Shown piece after piece: positions 41,626 through 43,145 of a stretch of 43,145 bases of DNA. The notes below the pieces were generated by a model, which saw only the letters and a list, made by a program, of their open reading frames with translations, made no database searches and was not told where the DNA came from. The position numbers and the translations under genes were made by a program. The DNA comes from UM-FILTER-40-17 sp032251335 (GTDB lineage Bacteria > Bacteroidota > Bacteroidia > Flavobacteriales > Flavobacteriaceae). Position 1 is the first letter of the stretch; every line of letters starts with the position of its first letter. The DNA is taken from the NCBI GenBank assembly GCA_032251335.1, contig JAVVDW010000020.1:1-43145 (forward strand), given 5' to 3'.

Positions 41626-42759
41626 ATGCGACGCTTTCTTATTTCCTTTTTGTTGCTGATTACAGCATGCCAAAACAAACATCAAAACCCGATTGAAGCC
41701 GTCTTGGCGGCGAATCCTGATTTAACTGAAATTGCCCAAAATCCAAAATACGAAGTACAGATTTTGTATTCGGACATCATTCGCCAAGGCGACTCTGTCT
41801 CTTTTAAAGACTACAGCTTCCAGCTCGATGCGGACCAATATTATTACCCCGCCAGTACCGTAAAAATGCCGGTAGCAGCACTGGCATTGGAAAAACTCAA
41901 GCAACTGAGAGCGTCCGGCATTGAAACACACCGCGAAACGCTCTATATCATTAATGGCGATACCGTTTCATCAAATATTGCCACCGATGTTTCCGAAATT
42001 TTTGCCGTAAGCGACAACGCGGCCTTTAACAGGCTCTACGAATTTATGGGACGTGATGAAATCAACCGCAAACTTCATGAAAAAGGCATCTTTCCGGTTC
42101 GAATTTCCCATCGATTGTCCGTACCCAATTCGGCTGTTGATACCACCAAAACCTTACTTTTTTTTACATCCGATAGTACTTTTTATCCAAATTTGGAGTT
42201 AATTGACAGTCCCTTACAAAAACTCGATTATTTGAAAAATCAGCAAAAAGGTGTCGGCTATTACGCTGCAGATTCGCTTGTAAACACACCTTTCGATTTT
42301 TCGTTAAAAAATTACTACCCACTGCAATCGGCACACGAAACCTTAAAGAGAATCTTATTTCCGAGCGCATTTGCGCCCAACCAACGTTTCAATTTAAGCG
42401 CAGACGACCACGCGTTTTTGGTCAACACCATGGCGCAGTTGCCTTCGGAGAGCCCGTTTAAAAGTTACGACCCGGAAATGTACTACGACAGTTATGTGAA
42501 ATTCCTCATGTTTGGAGATTCCAAAGCGCCGATGCCCAAACACATAAAGGTGTATAACAAAGTAGGCGATGCTTATGGCACACTTACAGACATCGCTTAT
42601 ATTAAAGATGAAGAAAACGGTGTTGAATTTATGCTTTCCGCAACCATTTTGGTGAACAGCAACGGTATATTCAATGACAACACCTATGACTATGACCTTA
42701 TCGGTTTACCTTTTTTAGGTAAATTGGGAAGGGCTTTTTATGAATATAAATTAGATTAA
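41626..42759 (+). CDS. class A beta-lactamase-fold lipoprotein (serine hydrolase)
   Basis: 377-residue lipoprotein with lipobox LITAC (C15). The fold signatures are S77-x-x-K80 (PASTVK), S129-D130-N131, and K312-V-G in place of the usual K-T/S-G. The three motifs have roughly the expected order, but the distances are longer than in a typical 290-residue class A enzyme because of an insert around residues 160-250 and an N-terminal extension. No clear E166-type omega-loop Glu was found by eye, so penicillin hydrolysis is doubtful. It is more likely a peptidase or esterase of the beta-lactamase superfamily. It converges on the nitronate monooxygenase gene with a 4-nt overlap. Confidence 0.82.
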   Translation: MRRFLISFLLLITACQNKHQNPIEAVLAANPDLTEIAQNPKYEVQILYSDIIRQGDSVSFKDYSFQLDADQYYYPASTVKMPVAALALEKLKQLRASGIETHRETLYIINGDTVSSNIATDVSEIFAVSDNAAFNRLYEFMGRDEINRKLHEKGIFPVRISHRLSVPNSAVDTTKTLLFFTSDSTFYPNLELIDSPLQKLDYLKNQQKGVGYYAADSLVNTPFDFSLKNYYPLQSAHETLKRILFPSAFAPNQRFNLSADDHAFLVNTMAQLPSESPFKSYDPEMYYDSYVKFLMFGDSKAPMPKHIKVYNKVGDAYGTLTDIAYIKDEENGVEFMLSATILVNSNGIFNDNTYDYDLIGLPFLGKLGRAFYEYKLD

Positions 42760-43145
42760 AGCAAAGTTACTTCGCGCTTTGCCTTTTCAAAATCACTTAC
42801 TATTTCATTGACAATTTCCGCAGCAGGTAAAATATTGTGTATAAGTCCGGCAATTTGCCCAATTTCGAGTTCGCCTTCTTCCCAATCGCCTTCAAAAATC
42901 CCTTTTTTGGCACGCCCGCGGCCCAATAGTGCCCTAAGCTCCTCCGCCGAAGCACCGTTTTGGTAAGCCGCCTGTACTTTTTCGTAAAAAGGGTTTTTTA
43001 GCAACCGAACCGGTGTGATTTCTTTGAGCGTCAACACCGTATCTCCGTCTTGGGCTTCTACTACTTTTTGTTTGAAATGCTGGTGAGACGAGGCCTCTTC
43101 GCTGGCCACAAACCTACTGCCAATTTGTACCCCGTCGGCGCCCAA
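42756..43145 (-). CDS. nitronate monooxygenase, C-terminal part (cut by window end)
   Basis: The last 129 residues of an FMN-dependent nitronate monooxygenase / 2-nitropropane dioxygenase-like TIM barrel. The fragment starts inside the FMN phosphate loop, GADGVQIGSRFVASEEA, and runs through a helical cap to GQIAGLIHNILPAAEIVNEI. The gene's start lies beyond position 43145, so catalytic residues cannot be checked. The family oxidises nitronates; Bacteroidota paralogues are often annotated as enoyl-ACP reductase-like. Its stop overlaps the convergent lipoprotein gene by 4 nt. Confidence 0.88.
   Translation of the reverse strand: MGADGVQIGSRFVASEEASSHQHFKQKVVEAQDGDTVLTLKEITPVRLLKNPFYEKVQAAYQNGASAEELRALLGRGRAKKGIFEGDWEEGELEIGQIAGLIHNILPAAEIVNEIVSDFEKAKREVTLL

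Noticed and set aside
1..43145. CRISPR array, insertion sequence or prophage
   Set aside because: No regularly spaced identical repeats, transposase, integrase or phage structural gene was found in the window.

Overview
The window looks like a chromosomal segment of a Bacteroidota bacterium, most likely a flavobacterium. GC is low to moderate, by eye near 40%. Several genes are preceded by the Bacteroidota promoter form (TTTG, 19-21 nt, TAnnTTTG). Typical families of the phylum are present: short RpoD-type sigma, Wzi-family outer-membrane protein, TPR histidine kinase, YpdA, and the cNMP/CBS/DUF294 protein. Shine-Dalgarno sequences are scarce. No CRISPR array, insertion sequence or rRNA was seen.

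Layout. 1-264: intergenic DNA with a dispersed repeat. 265-7806: Tyr/Gly-rich lipoprotein (-), proS, two identical tRNA-Glu genes, rpsT, the cNMP/CBS/DUF294 protein, a Wzi-like barrel, a small secreted protein. 7871-20327: a nearly complete [NiFe]-hydrogenase locus. 20355-25344: aat, a TPR protein, ypdA (-), an ABC exporter. 25558-28176: rpe, a possibly mobile GNAT-like/small basic protein pair, rpoD (all -). 28328-34853: lipid A-type acyltransferase (-), rhomboid, exonuclease/GIY-YIG protein, miaA, NarL-type two-component pair (-). 35028-38724: hypothetical protein, small membrane protein, VWA protein, fabG (all -). 38928-43145: yaaA, tRNA-Arg(ACG) followed by decayed duplications, lysA, a beta-lactamase-fold lipoprotein, and a nitronate monooxygenase cut by the window edge.

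Hydrogenase locus. The minus strand carries hyaA-hyaB-hyaC-hyaD-hypF-hypD-hypE (17382 down to 8829), closely spaced or overlapping. The plus strand carries a zinc alcohol dehydrogenase (17613) and then hypA-hypB-hypC (18871-20327). A probable nickel permease (8128) converges on hypE with overlapping stop codons. Structural subunits, b-type cytochrome anchor, endopeptidase and all six Hyp proteins are therefore present. The small subunit has every cysteine of the six-Cys proximal cluster of O2-tolerant group 1d enzymes, so respiratory H2 oxidation in the presence of O2 is the likely role.

Most notable regulatory signal. A perfect 20-nt Crp/Fnr-like palindrome (17481-17500) lies between hyaA and the dehydrogenase. 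A near-copy (18784-18803) lies before hypA. In all three directions a TAnnTTTA -7 box starts exactly 29.5 nt from the palindrome centre, which is class II activator geometry near -41. This predicts one activator controlling the structural operon, the dehydrogenase and hypABC, and links an uncharacterised alcohol dehydrogenase to H2 metabolism.
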